Origin: Linanthus parryae
Taxonomy: Eukaryota > Streptophyta > Magnoliopsida > Ericales > Polemoniaceae
Assembly (NCBI GenBank): GCA_023055425.1
Contig: JALGPY010000004.1
Span: 63,201,718 to 63,265,717 of the forward strand
Reading direction: 5' to 3'
Length of the DNA: 64,000 nucleotides
The position numbers and the translations under genes were made by a program. The notes below the pieces were generated by a model. The model had not been told where the DNA came from, did no database searches, and saw nothing but the letters and a program-made list of their open reading frames with translations. Below, piece by piece: positions 11,734 through 22,638 of the stretch. Every line of letters begins with the position of its first letter. The first letter of the stretch is position 1.

Positions 11734-12004
11734 TATGAAGATACCACTACTACAAAAACGGTTTGTTACGATGGCAGAAATCATCAAAGAAGAGGAAAAC
11801 TCATCATTATAAAATGGAACGCTAGAGCCTCTCTGAACTATTTGGGAATGCTGGAATAATGGTGCTTGGCCCTTATCCTTTTCATTTCCTAGTTCCATTA
11901 CATGTGCCCTTATGAGCACTCCCTTCATCCCTACTTCCTATAAACCTAATACCCCTGGATGGAATTCTAATAACTCGGGTTCTCTGTGTCCTCCTGTATC
12001 AGTC
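11734..12004. other. Unassigned; CACTA-like end nearby
   Basis: ACCACTACTACAAAAACGG at about 11745 resembles the outer bases of CACTA elements, but no partner end was found. Nothing else is recognised here. Confidence 0.25.
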
Positions 12005-13070
12005 TTGCCTCGATTAACCCCCTAATCTAAATCTTGGAATTGGATCTGGAAACTGCACATCTCCCCCCCCCCAAAGCTTATTTTCTTTGCATGGTTGCTC
12101 GTCAACCAAAAACTTCATTCTAATGAAGCCCTTAGCCTTTTCATTCCATACCACCCCTGTACATGGCCTCCAAGGGGAGTCCATGGATCATCTGTTTATA
12201 TCATGCAGCTTTTTGACTGTATTTTGGACTGAGGTGGATTGTCCCACTGCTCTTCACCCTTCCTATCCTATTCCTCTTGATGAGTGGTTGTTTAATAATG
12301 GCTCACCTAATCTTGTTTGGAAGAGTCATTGGAAAACTTCCTCCTTCTTTGCTTGTTCGAACATCTGGAAGAGAAGGAATGATTTGGTATTCGGAAACTC
12401 CACTACTGTGATGCCAGGTAGACTCCTGGCCAGCAAGGTAAAAGTGGAGGTCGATAACTGAATGTTCTACATGGATAACTATTGTTCCAGGAGAAGCACC
12501 CCTACCAGAACCATTCACTGGACTGAACCTCCCACAGACTAGACAAAGTTGAATGCCAATGGAGCATGGAAACCTTCCAGTCAGGGTAGTGGGGGCCTTC
12601 TCATAAATTATAATGGTGCCTGGATTGGTGGATTCTCTAGCAGAGTCCTCTCTCCCATCCCTTTGCTTACTGAAGTTGTTGCCCTTCTGGCTGGTTTGTA
12701 CATGGCCGAAATGTTCGGCATAATCTGCATTTTTGCTAGTACTGACTGAATGGATCTTGTAAAGCTTTATCACCACCCTGGTCTTGATCACATTGCTACA
12801 AATACTATTCATGAATGCAGGTTGCTAGGACCTGGGCTCCAAGTGAACCTGGTGTTTGAGCACATGACCTCCAACAAAGCTGTTGACTCTTTTGCTCCTA
12901 CTGCCATCAATCATGTGCGGAACTTCTATTATGTCCATGTCATCTCTGTTTTTAGTCATGTTTGTGAACAATGCTATTTGCACCTTCCTCCCAGATTTGT
13001 GGAGGTGGTTTTGTTTGAAGATGTAAGGGGTGCTGCCTCCCCCTATTTGAACCTCCTTAATTTTTCTAAT
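12005..13070 (+). pseudogene. LINE 3' end: zf-RVT and RNase H remnants
   Basis: The first open stretch (12087-12461) contains ESMDHLFISCSFLTVFW, the zinc-binding zf-RVT motif that follows RT in plant L1 elements and related RNase H genes, and then FFACSNIWKRRNDLVF. A second stretch (12549-12749) reads NANGAWKPSSQGSGGLLIN and WIGGFSSRVLSPIPLLTEVV, an RNase H type 1 fold with its first acidic residue lost (NANGA for NxDGA). The third (12750-13000) carries HPGLDHIATNTIHECRLL and a decayed EHMTSNKAVDSFAP end. Stops and frameshifts separate the three. No upstream RT was found, so this is a 5'-truncated copy. Confidence 0.75.
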
Positions 13071-13085
13071 TTGAATGGTATTCAG

Positions 13086-13107
13086 GTGTGTGTGTGTGTG
13101 TGTGTGC

Positions 13108-13186
<79 letters not shown>

Positions 13187-13190
13187 CATG
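13086..13190 (+). repeat. Compound microsatellite (TG)n(TA)n(CATA)n
   Basis: Consecutive runs of TG, TA and CATA follow the LINE remnant. The open frames across it (VCVC, IYIY, TYIHTYIH) are products of the repeat, not genes. Confidence 0.95.
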
Positions 13191-13521
13191 TCGTGTTGTC
13201 AAAGGTCCAGACCGGGTCTGAGTTCTTGGCGGGTTGGGAAGGAAGGGGCAGGCTGCTGGTTGAAGTTAGAGGAGGGTGGGGTGGGCTGGATCGAATGGAG
13301 AAACATCAACAAGGCCGGTCCAGGCTCAATCTCCCATTTTTTAGGGGGCTGCAAAAAATGCACTTTTTGTATAAGTTATATAAATCATATCTACAAAATA
13401 ATATAACGTTATTTGAGCTGAAATATCTTTATAGCCTTTTTGTGGAAATTTATAGCCTTTGGATTTGAATGAACCTCGGTCATTAAATGATACTTAATTA
13501 TAAAAATATTTTCAAAAATGG
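13191..13521. other. Unassigned spacer
   Basis: No feature was recognised. It ends at the AAAAG target site of copia B. Confidence 0.3.
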
Positions 13522-13526
13522 AAAAG

Positions 13527-13716
13527 TGTTGAGAATGAGGGAAGTAATTGAGAGAGACAATAAGAGAGATCTTATTGATGTGTGTAAAATAGTCTCCAAC
13601 CTACACCCTTTATATAGATATTAGGGTGGGCTAATAGGCCTAGCTCTAAAATATAAAACATGGGCTACCCACTATGGTGGATATTCACCCTAAGCCCAAA
13701 TACAAGTTTCATAACA
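13527..13716 (-). repeat. 3' LTR of copia B
   Basis: It pairs with 19783-19973 with few differences. On the minus strand it holds a TATA box, CTATATAAAGGG. Confidence 0.9.
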
Positions 13717-13737
13717 CTCCCCCTTGAATATCACCAT

Positions 13738-13900
13738 GACTATGCCTCGTTAAAAACCTTGTCAAGAAAAACCCGGTGGGAAAAATCTATGACTAAGGAA
13801 AAGAGTACATTGGTGATGGGAGACCGGTATGGTTTGCCTCGTTAAAACCTTATCGCGAAAAACCCAGTGGGAAAAACCGTGATGAAGGAAAAAGAGTACA
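13738..13900 (-). repeat. Duplicated 3' module of copia B
   Basis: Two tandem, diverged ~65-base copies (13741-13809 and 13835-13899) share GCCTCGTTAAAA, AAAACCC[GA]GTGGGAAAAA and AAGGAAAA(A)GAGTAC. They lie between the RNase H stop and the polypurine tract. The same pair occurs in elements C and D. Confidence 0.85.
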
Positions 13901-13948
13901 AACACTAAGAATACCGACTCCCCCTCATGATAGCATCAATCATAAAAA

Positions 13949-14830
13949 CTACCTGAGATGGCGCATTCCACACTTCCGGATATGTAGCTTCAATGTTGAG
14001 GCTGGTAGTGCTTTCGTAAATAAATCTGCAGGATTCTCACTAGATCGTACTTGCTGAATAGTGAATATGCCTTCCTTTTGGAGCTCATGTGTGTAGAAGA
14101 ACTTAGGAGAGATATGTTTAGTACGATCACCTTTAATGAACCCTTCCTTAAGTTGTGTGATGCAAGCGGCATTGTCTTCATGTAATGGCGTCAGACTTTC
14201 TTTGTTGATTGATAATCCACAAGCTTCTTTAACATGATGTACCATTGATCTCAGCCATACATATTGATGTTCCTCCAAAGCTGTTGTCATTTTCTGCTTC
14301 ATTGATCGCCAAGATATTGATGTTCCTCCAAAGCTGAATACATATCCTGTTTGTGATATTTCATTGTGTGGATCTGAAAAGTAGCCAGCATCTGCATATC
14401 GAACTAGATAAGCATCTGAACCTCTTGGATAGAATAATCCCAAATCAATGGATCCGCGCAAGTACCGCAATATGTGCTTAACTCCATTCCAATGCCTGCG
14501 AGTAGGATTTGAGCTAAACCTGGCGAATAGATTAACAGAAAATGTAATATCCGGCCTAGTACAATTTGCTAAATACATCAAAGCACCAATTTCACTAAGG
14601 TATGGTACTTCAGGACCAAGTAATTCTTCGCCATCCTCTTGTGGACGAAATGGGTCATTGTTTACATCAAGTGACCTAACTACCATCGGGGTAGTTAATG
14701 GATGTGCTTTGTCCATGCTAAATCTCTCAAGTATTTTCTTAGTATAATTTGATTGATGAAGTAAAATACCTTCTTTCAAATGCTCGATTTGTAAACCAAG
14801 ACAAAATTTAGTCTTTCCCAAATCCTTCAT
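13949..14830 (-). pseudogene. RT C-terminus and RNase H of copia B
   Basis: About 293 residues. They start with MKDLGKTKFCLGLQIEHLKE (the post-YVDD segment), then YLSEIGALMYLANCTRPDI, and RNase H with YADAGYFSDPHNEISQTGY and ISWRSMKQ. A short deletion removed the usual SSxHAEIIA segment around the catalytic Glu: TTALEEHQYVWLRS replaces it. LHEDNAACITQ (catalytic Asp) and NPADLFTKALP remain. The end HIRKCGMRHLR is followed by a stop 230 bases before the LTR. Confidence 0.9.
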
Positions 14831-15048
14831 CTCAATTCTTTTTTCAGATATAAAGCAGTCTTAATAATCTCTTCAGGAGTTCCGACGATATTCAAATTGT
14901 CTACATATACTGCAACTATCACAAATCCCTTAAGAGATTTCTTTATTAATATGCAAGGACATATTTGATTATTGACATACCATTTTTTCAATAAGTATTC
15001 ACTTAAGCGATTATACCACATCCTTCCAGATTGTTTTAATCCGTACAA
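14827..15048 (-). pseudogene. RT palm fragment of copia B
   Basis: It encodes MYGLKQSGRMWYNRLSEYL and then VIVAVYVDNLNIVG. The catalytic YVDD box reads YVDN, so the second Asp is lost. It overlaps its neighbours in other frames, showing frameshifts on both sides. Confidence 0.88.
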
Positions 15049-15479
15049 TGATCTCTGGAGTTTAATTGAATATGTACTACGTGGTTGTGTTGCTTCAGGA
15101 ACTTAAATCCTTCAGGGATTTTCATGTAGATATCTCTATCAAGTGACCAATATAGGTATGCTGTCACAACATCCATCAATTGCATGTCCAAATTTTTGGA
15201 TGCAGCTAAAGTTATTAAAAATCGAAAACTTGTCGCATCCATAACTGGCGAGTATGTTTCTTCATAATCAATGCCTGGTCTCTGCGAGAAACCTTGAGCT
15301 ACAAGTCGAGCTTTGTATCTTGTAATCTCATTTCTCTCATTGCGTTTCCGCACAAATACCCATTTTGATCCAACGGGTTTCACATCACTTGGAGTTTGAA
15401 CTACTGGTCCAAAAACCTTGCGGTTTGCTAGAGATTTTAATTCAGCCTGTATTGCTTCTTGCCATTTTGGCCAATCCAC
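15036..15479 (-). pseudogene. RT N-terminal part of copia B
   Basis: It encodes MDWPKWQEAIQAELKSL, VGSKWVFVRKRNE, RYKARLVAQGFSQRPGIDYE, then ETYSPVMDATSFRFLI and LQLMDVVTAYL-like residues (here MQLMDVVTAYLYWSLD). These are the canonical copia RT opening motifs. After IYMKIPEGFKF the frame shifts. Confidence 0.9.
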
Positions 15480-15526
15480 ACGTCGTTGACACTCATCAAC
15501 CGATCGTGGTTCGTGGTCGTCACCAC

Positions 15527-15940
15527 TTATCTCAAGTGCAACATTAAAGACAAATGTTTCATCAATGACAACATTTCTTCGTTCCCATATATGTCCGGAA
15601 CATATGTAATTGATCGAGATCTCTTGATTTTCGGTACCATTGCCTCTTCAGGGGCTACATTTAGATCAATTACTCTGGGGAACTCATCACCAACACTGGT
15701 GTTATCATTTGTTGTCTTTGTAGAATCATTTAGATTTAATACAGTTGCTTGATTTATCTTCCTTTTTCTAGGAACTAAATCTTTTGAGCCTACAGGTCTT
15801 CCACGCTTCTGGCGTGCTCTAGATTCATTAGCTTTTATGCTCGAATCTTGTCCTACTGGGACTATTATCCGTGCTGGAGCACTCACAGCTGGTATATCGG
15901 CTTTTACAACTTTACTTGTATCCACAAATGCATCAGGCAT
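15527..15940 (-). pseudogene. Integrase-RT linker of copia B
   Basis: A charged linker with RARQKRGRPVGSKDLVPRKR, a GRPxGSKD motif common between integrase and RT in this copia group. It is bounded by frameshifts. No catalytic residues are expected here. Confidence 0.75.
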
Positions 15941-15991
15941 GTCATTTGCTATGCTTCGCAGCTTAAGAATTCTTTGGACTTCAAATTCACA

Positions 15992-16858
15992 CTATTTAGT
16001 TCGTGGAACCATGTGTGATATCGTTGAAGTATTCCAAGAAATTACATGTCGAGCTTCAGGCTTTGACTTGTCTCCCCCTAATTTCGGGAATACTGTCTCA
16101 TCAAAATGACAGTCTGCAAAGCGTGCTTGGAATAAATCCCCTGTTAGGGGTTCCAGATATCTAATAATAGAAGGGGACTCGGACCCAACATAAATACCCA
16201 GTCGCCGCTGGGGACCCATCTTACTACGATGTGGTGGCGCAATAGGAACTTGCACAGCGCACCCAAAAATACGTAGGTGGGAAATATCTGGTGGTTGGCC
16301 AAGTACAAGTTGTAAAGGGGAGTTTTTAAGATAAGATGTAGGATGTAAGCGAATTAAAGCGGCAGCATGTAAAACAGCATGTCCCCAAACAGAGACGTGC
16401 AAATTTGTTTTCATCAATAAAGGTTTAGCTATCAATTGAATTATTTTTATAAAAGATTCAGCTAAACCATTTTGGGTGTGTACATGGGCAACGGGGTGCT
16501 CAACATGTATACCAACTGACATGCAATAATCATCAAAATAATGTGATGTGAATTCACCAGCATTATGTAGTCGTATCGACTTTATAGGATGGTCAGGAAA
16601 ATGTGCTCTTAATTTAATTATCATGCCCAAAACACGGGCAAAAGCAACATTTCGTGTGGACAATAAGCACACATGTGACCATCTAGTATATGCATCTACT
16701 AATACCATAAAATAGTAAAATGGACCACTTGGTGGATGAATTAGTCCACATATATCTCCTTGAATGCTCTCTAAGAACTTAGGAGATTCAAGACCAACTT
16801 TCATTGGTGAAGGTCGTATTATGAGTTTCTTGAGAACACGCATTACATGGGTGTTCAT
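15992..16858 (-). pseudogene. Integrase core of copia B
   Basis: About 288 residues. SIQGDICGLIHPPSGPFYYF carries the first catalytic Asp and TQNGLAESFIK the Glu. The second Asp is lost: LHNAGEF is seen where this group has LDNAGEF. MGPQRRLGIYVG and SPSIIRYLEPLTGDLFQARF are the C-terminal signatures. The zinc-binding CNAC part lies upstream in another frame (about 16862-16850 on the minus strand), joined by a 1-base frameshift near 16850. Confidence 0.9.
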
Positions 16859-16898
16859 TTGGTAAAAGAATCTTCTGGTTCTTTAAGGGATGTCCAAT

Positions 16899-17399
16899 TT
16901 AATTCTCAATAATACGCCTTATCATGGTGACGCCTGGGTGACCAAGTCGAATATGCCAAAGCATAAATTTTTCTGGATCACTTGGTTTCATAACGGCATT
17001 TATTTCAACTGCTTGGATAGAAGTGTGATATAATCCAAGGGATAAAGCAGGAATTTTTTCTAATACATGCTTCTGGCATGAAGTATTGGAAATAATGCAC
17101 TTATACTCCATATTGTACTCATCGAGAGTTTCAATATGATATCCGTTGAGACGGATGTCCTTAAAATTTAGCAAATTTCTGCTGGATTTGCTAGAATATA
17201 AAGCCTCTTTTATATGGAGTATTGTTCCACCAGGAAAAATAATTGATGCTCTTCCGAAGCCCTCAATTAGACTAGACATACCAGAAATTGTATGTACATT
17301 TGCTTGAACTAGTGATAAATTCAAGAAATACTCCTTATGGCGCAATATAGTATGTGTGGTTCCACTATCCACCAAACACGTGTCTTTGCCAATCACCAT
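16899..17399 (-). pseudogene. Protease and integrase zinc region of copia B
   Basis: It opens with MVIGKDTCLVDSGTTHTIL, the aspartic protease with an intact DSGTTH active site. It ends with LWHIRLGHPGVTMIRRIIEN, the HxxH part of the integrase zinc domain. A single TAA at about 16896 stops it; the next residues (GHPLKNQKIL) continue in the same frame, so this is a point nonsense change. Confidence 0.9.
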
Positions 17400-17593
17400 G
17401 ATATCTATAATTTAAAATACAATCTATAAGTAAATAGAAATTCTAAATTATGATCCATAACTAGAACTCTTATTCAAATTTCATAGCCCAAAAATACTAA
17501 CCCAAATGATAATGTATTAAAACAGAACTCAAAATTTTAAAATAGATGAAATAAGAATCCTAAATCGAACATCAAATAAATTTAATGGACTTC

Positions 17594-18027
17594 TTAAAAG
17601 TTTGTAGTGTCATCAATCATAGCGTCAAAATCTGTCTCAATGGAAAGGAGATCGTCAACGTTAAACTCCGCGAGTGGTGCCTCAAATTCCACGAGATTGA
17701 ACTCGGGTTTCTCCTTTTGAGATGTCTTGTAAAGGGAAACTAAGTGCCTTGGTGTACGACAGGTACGAGACCAATGCCCACTTGTGCCACACTGACGACA
17801 AATATTTATATTTGTAGGGGGAATTCCAATTGCGACTTCTGGTGCATTGTATTGTCTTCTACTAAATTTTCTCCCCCTCTTTTGGCGTTTTCCACGACCA
17901 GATTCATGGTCACGTGGATTATTCTGAACTTGTAAATCAGCAGCATTCACTTCAGGGAATGCGCTTCCACCCGCTTCAGGGGGTGGGGGCACACCGGAGA
18001 CCAATTAAGGATTGATGATGAATGACA
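17594..18027 (-). pseudogene. gag of copia B with large internal deletion
   Basis: The ATG near 18027 reads MSFIINP and then a stop. The frame after it runs VSGVPPPPEAGGSAFPEVN, a basic stretch (RGKRQKRGRKFSRRQY) and a CCHC knuckle CRQCGTSGHWSRTC, ending in an acidic tail to DDTTNF. The intact gag of element D has ~200 more residues between the start and the PEVN segment, so roughly 600 bases of gag have been deleted here. Confidence 0.85.
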
Positions 18028-18031
18028 TCTA

Positions 18032-18204
<173 letters not shown>

Positions 18205-18272
18205 GGACAATTAAACAGTAAAAGCAGTTCATCCTCTTCAAGATGGTGGATCACTATTTAATATTTTTAACT

Positions 18273-19057
18273 ATCTCTTCAGGAGATTTCTAATGAAAAT
18301 ATTTTAGAACTGCAAGTTCTAATATTCATAACTGCAAGTTGTGATATCACGTAATAAGTAACTTCGGGTACATATGACATGGCCAGATTTAATACCCATG
18401 GCGATTACGAACCTCTTCAGGAGGTGTGTTTTTTTTTATCCATAATGAATAAATGACATAAATATATAAAAGAAAAGAACTGCGTAACAATAAAATATAA
18501 TAAAATAAATAAATTGCAACCTCTTCAGGAGGTTGGAAAAAATGGCAAGAATTGTAAAAGCGTCTCTTCTGGAGATCTAACAATACGTAACTTCATGTTA
18601 CAAGCCATGAAATAGCTGCATCTTCTGGATGCGCTTGTTTGTAACTTCGGGTTACAAGCCATGAATTAGCAGCATCTTCTAGATGCGCTTGTTTAGTTAT
18701 GTTGTAACTTCAGGTTCCAATCACATCATTACGTAAACAAAAATGCGTAAAAATTGAATAAAATAAAGTAACAAAACATAACCTCTTCAGGAGGTTTAGA
18801 AAAAAATTGTAAGACACCTCTTCAGGAGATGTAACAATTACATTATGACTTCAGGTCATATAAATAACTATCGCAACTTCAGGTTACGATTAATATTCCA
18901 TGTAGTCCATAACTTCAGGTGTGGATCATGACTTTTGTAAGTCCATTAGAGACCTCTTCCGAAAGTCAAAAGAAATATATGACATCTCTTCAGGAGATGT
19001 AGTTACATATATGACTTCGGGTCATAAAATGATAAAATTGTCGTAACTTCGGGTTAC
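18273..19057 (-). repeat. Hairpin array in copia B leader
   Basis: About twenty short perfect or near-perfect hairpins share a five-base loop and differ in stem. Examples on the + strand: ATCTC-TTCAG-GAGAT (18273), ACCTC-TTCAG-GAGGT (18411), AACCTC-TTCAG-GAGGTT (18518), GCATC-TTCTG-GATGC (~18618), AACCTC-TTCAG-GAGGTT (18780), TATGAC-TTCAG-GTCATA (18844), TATGAC-TTCGG-GTCATA (~19010) and GTAAC-TTCGG-GTTAC (19043). Two have TGCAA loops (about 18307-18340). The element is transcribed leftward, so its RNA would show CUGAA or CCGAA loops. The array lies between primer site and gag. Confidence 0.9.
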
Positions 19058-19782
19058 AATCGAACTTTCTTGTAATAAACAATTACAATAAAATAATTTC
19101 TGAAAGTTCTAAACCGATTTCGATTAACTAGCAAACAAAAAAAATAAAATTCAATACTGCTAACCTATAAATAGATTAAACAAATTGATGGTCTCTTCTG
19201 AGGTTACCCTTTAATACTAATGTAACTAGACCAAACAAAACAGAAAAAAACTCACTGGAGTGAAACATGTCTGCTGCTATTGCTAGTACTAATCTTCTTT
19301 TGACAATAAAAATTACTAACTCCCATATAAACAAATCAACAATGAATTAAATAATAAAACCAAATGGAGTACTGGTAGCATCTTCGAAAGAAACCGAAAT
19401 TGACACAGTACAGTAAGTAAAACCAAAGGGGAGAAAAATCATGTGAAAATAAAACCAACGCAGAGTACCTACTTCACATGCATGAGGTAGCTATGAAACC
19501 TAGTTATGTAGCATCACCTTTTTAAGTAAATATACATTGTTCTCCTTTTCCTTTCGCATGTCGTTTTTGTCAAACAGTATATAGAAACCCTCACGATCAG
19601 TTTACGTCTTTGGTTTTTCATCGAATTGGACTGTATGAAAATTTGAAGGCAAACGGAGAGTCCTTTTTTGTCACAGTAATACAGTAAGATCTCCCCACCT
19701 TATTGTGTACGAATAAAACTAAACAATCATACCTTCGTATTTTGAATCTTTAATCTTTTTCCTGAGCAGCGTGCTAATAACG

Positions 19783-19973
19783 TGTTGAGAATGAGGGAAG
19801 TAATTGAAAGAGACAATAAGAGAGATCTCATTGATGTGTGTAAAATAGTCTCCAACCCTACACCCTTTATATAGATATTACAGTGGGCTAATAGGCCTAG
19901 CTCTAAAACATAAAACATAGGCTACCCACTATGGTGGATATTCACCCTAAGCCCAAATACAAGTTTCATAACA
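19783..19973 (-). repeat. 5' LTR of copia B
   Basis: It is the partner of 13527-13716. Immediately left (19760-19782) lies the complement of the primer site, CGTGCTAATAACG. Confidence 0.9.
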
Positions 19974-19978
19974 AAAAG

Positions 19979-20999
19979 ACTTTTTAATACCAATTATTAT
20001 TTTAATACCACATTGTTGATAGTAAGGAGAGATTTGAGATTTAGAGCTTTAGATCGCAGATTTTTACAGTGTTCATACAACTTTAAGACCCCAAAAAAGT
20101 ATGGAGTACAAATATACTATGATTCATGATTTTAGAAAGGGTCATTTCAAAAAAAAAAAAAAAAAAAAAAAGTACGTGGTGTTGGGGCCAGGCGGGCCGG
20201 TCCTTTCTTTGGGGATTTCCCACTCGGACCGATTGTGGTCCTAGAGGAGGGGGTTGACGAACACCATAGATTTGGATAGTCATCTTAAAAGAGTAAAATT
20301 TAAAACCCGGGAAAGCAAGTTGCAGAACCTGGGTTCGGACTGGTTTGGTTTTCCTCGAGTTCCAAAACTGTAGAACTTATTTCTGCTGCTTGCAATCCAA
20401 AAGCCCATTACATACAAACGGCTTCAAGTGAGTGATGTATGAGGTTTGACATTGCCATACATTTTTTCACACCTCTCAAATGATACAAACTTTCGGATTC
20501 TTATGACATTGTGAACCTATGCAAGTGACAAAATCAAATGAGTTGAAAACGTAGATGGATTCTAATTTGGTTACAATGACTTGTTGTGGATCAGTACTGA
20601 TACCTAGAGGGTAGGGTTCATATCACACAAATCTCGAAAGATACAGAAGTTTGAAGGGTTATAATGGAACAAAACATGACCACTTGAGAAATCACATGTC
20701 AAGTTCTGGGCTTGTCTCTTTAGCCAGTGATACCTAATAGAAATTGTATTGGGTTGTTTGGCCACTTCCTAACTGACGAATGATTCTATTTTTCAGAAGC
20801 AAAACACCAAAAGATTCACACTAGTAACTGGTAAGATCCAAGTCTATCTATTATTCATAAGTTTGGTGTTTTGACATGTTGTAATAATTGGAATTGAAAT
20901 CAGAAGAACGAGCACGGTCTAAACTCCAAATATATGATTAGCAATTAGGTTTAACCTACCAGCCATTGATGCTCGTTTTCCTTAATTTGTGAAATACAA
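19979..20999. other. Unassigned spacer with poly(A)
   Basis: A run of about 20 A lies at 20149-20171, followed by a GC-rich stretch to about 20250. No gene, tRNA or LTR was recognised. It ends at the TTAAC target site of element C. Confidence 0.3.
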
Positions 21000-21004
21000 T
21001 TAAC

Positions 21005-21182
21005 TGTTATGAAATATATATAATTGATATGATGAATATTCACAGAATATTGTACTATACCATGTATAGATGATACTGATTGACACTCACACCCTATATA
21101 AAGGGTGGTTTGGTGGAGAATAATACTAACTTGATATTCCTCTCTGCATTGTTCTTTCTTCTCTACTCTTGAGTTTACAACA
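21005..21182 (+). repeat. 5' LTR of element C
   Basis: 178 bases with a TATA box (CTATATAAAGGG) at about 21094. It is nearly identical to 26937-27112. Confidence 0.9.
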
Positions 21183-21196
21183 CGTTATCAGCACGC
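21183..21196 (+). other. Primer-binding site of element C
   Basis: CGTTATCAGCACGC follows the LTR end ACAACA. The same sequence lies next to the 5' LTR of D, and with one change next to that of B. Confidence 0.65.
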
Positions 21197-21509
21197 TCTA
21201 CCGGAATAGAAGATTTACCAAAAGTAAAGGTACGACTATTATTATGAATGTTGTCAAGGACAAGATGATCAATCGTAAAATTTGATTTTCGATATTGATT
21301 GTCTAATCTCTTGCTTGATTTAAAGTTGATCTAAATCAACAATATCACACGAGGACCAATTGGTCTGATTAGAATGTTGTTATTCAACTTCTTTTATTTT
21401 TTGTATTCAAGTTGTAGTTTGTAAAGAAAAAAAAAAGGGCATGCAGCTTTGACCTCGAGCACGTACTCGATTGTGCCGCAAACTGATCTGGACATGGACA
21501 TTAGTAATG

Positions 21510-21510
<1 letters not shown>

Positions 21511-21545
<35 letters not shown>

Positions 21546-22025
21546 CAAGAGTCCGAAGATCGAACTCGTGACCCCAGGCGTCAAGTCATAGCACTTTATC
21601 ACTGCTTTATTACTGAAGCACCAATTTTTTCATGTTTACATATCTTTTTGTCTTCATTTGTAGTTACAATCTGGACAATGATGATATTTTAACCTTGAAA
21701 ACAAATACGAGAAAAATCGTTGCGGCGAGGTCCTCATCCCAGCACTCTAGCGCGGTGCCCAACGTGCCAATCTACTAGCCTTTGGACTAGCAACGATTGA
21801 TGTTTAAAGAGCACATTAGCCCTATTATTCCTTAACTGAAGCTGCTATAGAATAACTAAAGTAGTGTGTCTGTATTTTTTTTAAAAAATACATGCTGCTA
21901 CTTGAGCTCAAAAAAAAAATGGTGCGGCCGGATACGATGGCTAGATACCAAGGTGCTGGACCATTTGAGTAGCAGCCCTTAAAACCAGACAATTATTTTT
22001 GCTCTAATTTGTTCGCCCGATAGAC

Positions 22026-22057
<32 letters not shown>

Positions 22058-22140
22058 TTGTCGCCATATCGTGAACCCAGGCGCCCAATAGGCGAAGGAA
22101 ACATTTGCGCAGTAGCAGCCAGTTGAGCTAGCAACATTAG
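21511..22140 (-). repeat. Cluster of tRNA-like units in element C leader
   Basis: On the minus strand several ~75-90 base units look tRNA-derived. The best is 22053-22140, with GCTAGCTCAACTGGCTG (box A-like) and then GGGTTCACGAT (box B-like), followed by a T run. A second at 21545-21635 contains GGTCACGAGTTCGATCTTC (box B-like), again followed by ~30 T. Weaker ones lie at about 21714-21800 and 21910-21985. None folds into an obviously intact tRNA by eye, and no anticodon is assigned. They could be SINE-related insertions or parts of the element. Confidence 0.45.
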
Positions 22141-22638
22141 CATAAAGAAGTAGGTATTTTTTATTGTTCTTCTATTTGTGGATTGAGCCCCAATAAAAAA
22201 AATGCATATGCTCAAACCATGGGTTCCAGAGCACTCTTGCCAGATTGAAAATCATTTTTTTATTTGATATGCGCATTTAATTTCTTACTCCTCGTGCAAC
22301 CGAGTGCTAAGCCTAAGCGCAACTAATCCACGAGAATTTCTACTGCATTTGATTACTTATATATGCACCTTTTTATTCTCATGTTCCTCTGAAGAAAAAA
22401 TAATATGTTCCCAGAGTTTGAACTAAGATTTTGTTTGGTGCAATATGATGTAGAGCTTAAGAGCTCCATCATGGCTTGAAAATAGAATCTGCTAGTTGCA
22501 TTGTGATGTAGAGCTTATGAGTTCCATCATTAATAACATGTTTGATTAGATGATATACACGACCTTGTTTGTTACTAATTGCGTGGTTGTCTTTATATCG
22601 CTTATTTATCAGAAAAGAAAAAAAATATATAAGATTAT

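Noticed and set aside
11745..11765. Second CACTA element
   Set aside because: One CACTACTACAAAAA-like end without a partner end or duplication.
13088..13468. Open frames of 125-218 residues over the TG/TA/CATA tract
   Set aside because: They arise because dinucleotide and tetranucleotide repeats have no stops; the residues are simple repeats.
20083..20283. SINE with poly(A) at 20149
   Set aside because: No box A/B pattern or flanking duplication was found.
22053..22140. Functional tRNA gene
   Set aside because: Box-like motifs are present, but acceptor and anticodon arms are not convincingly paired by eye.
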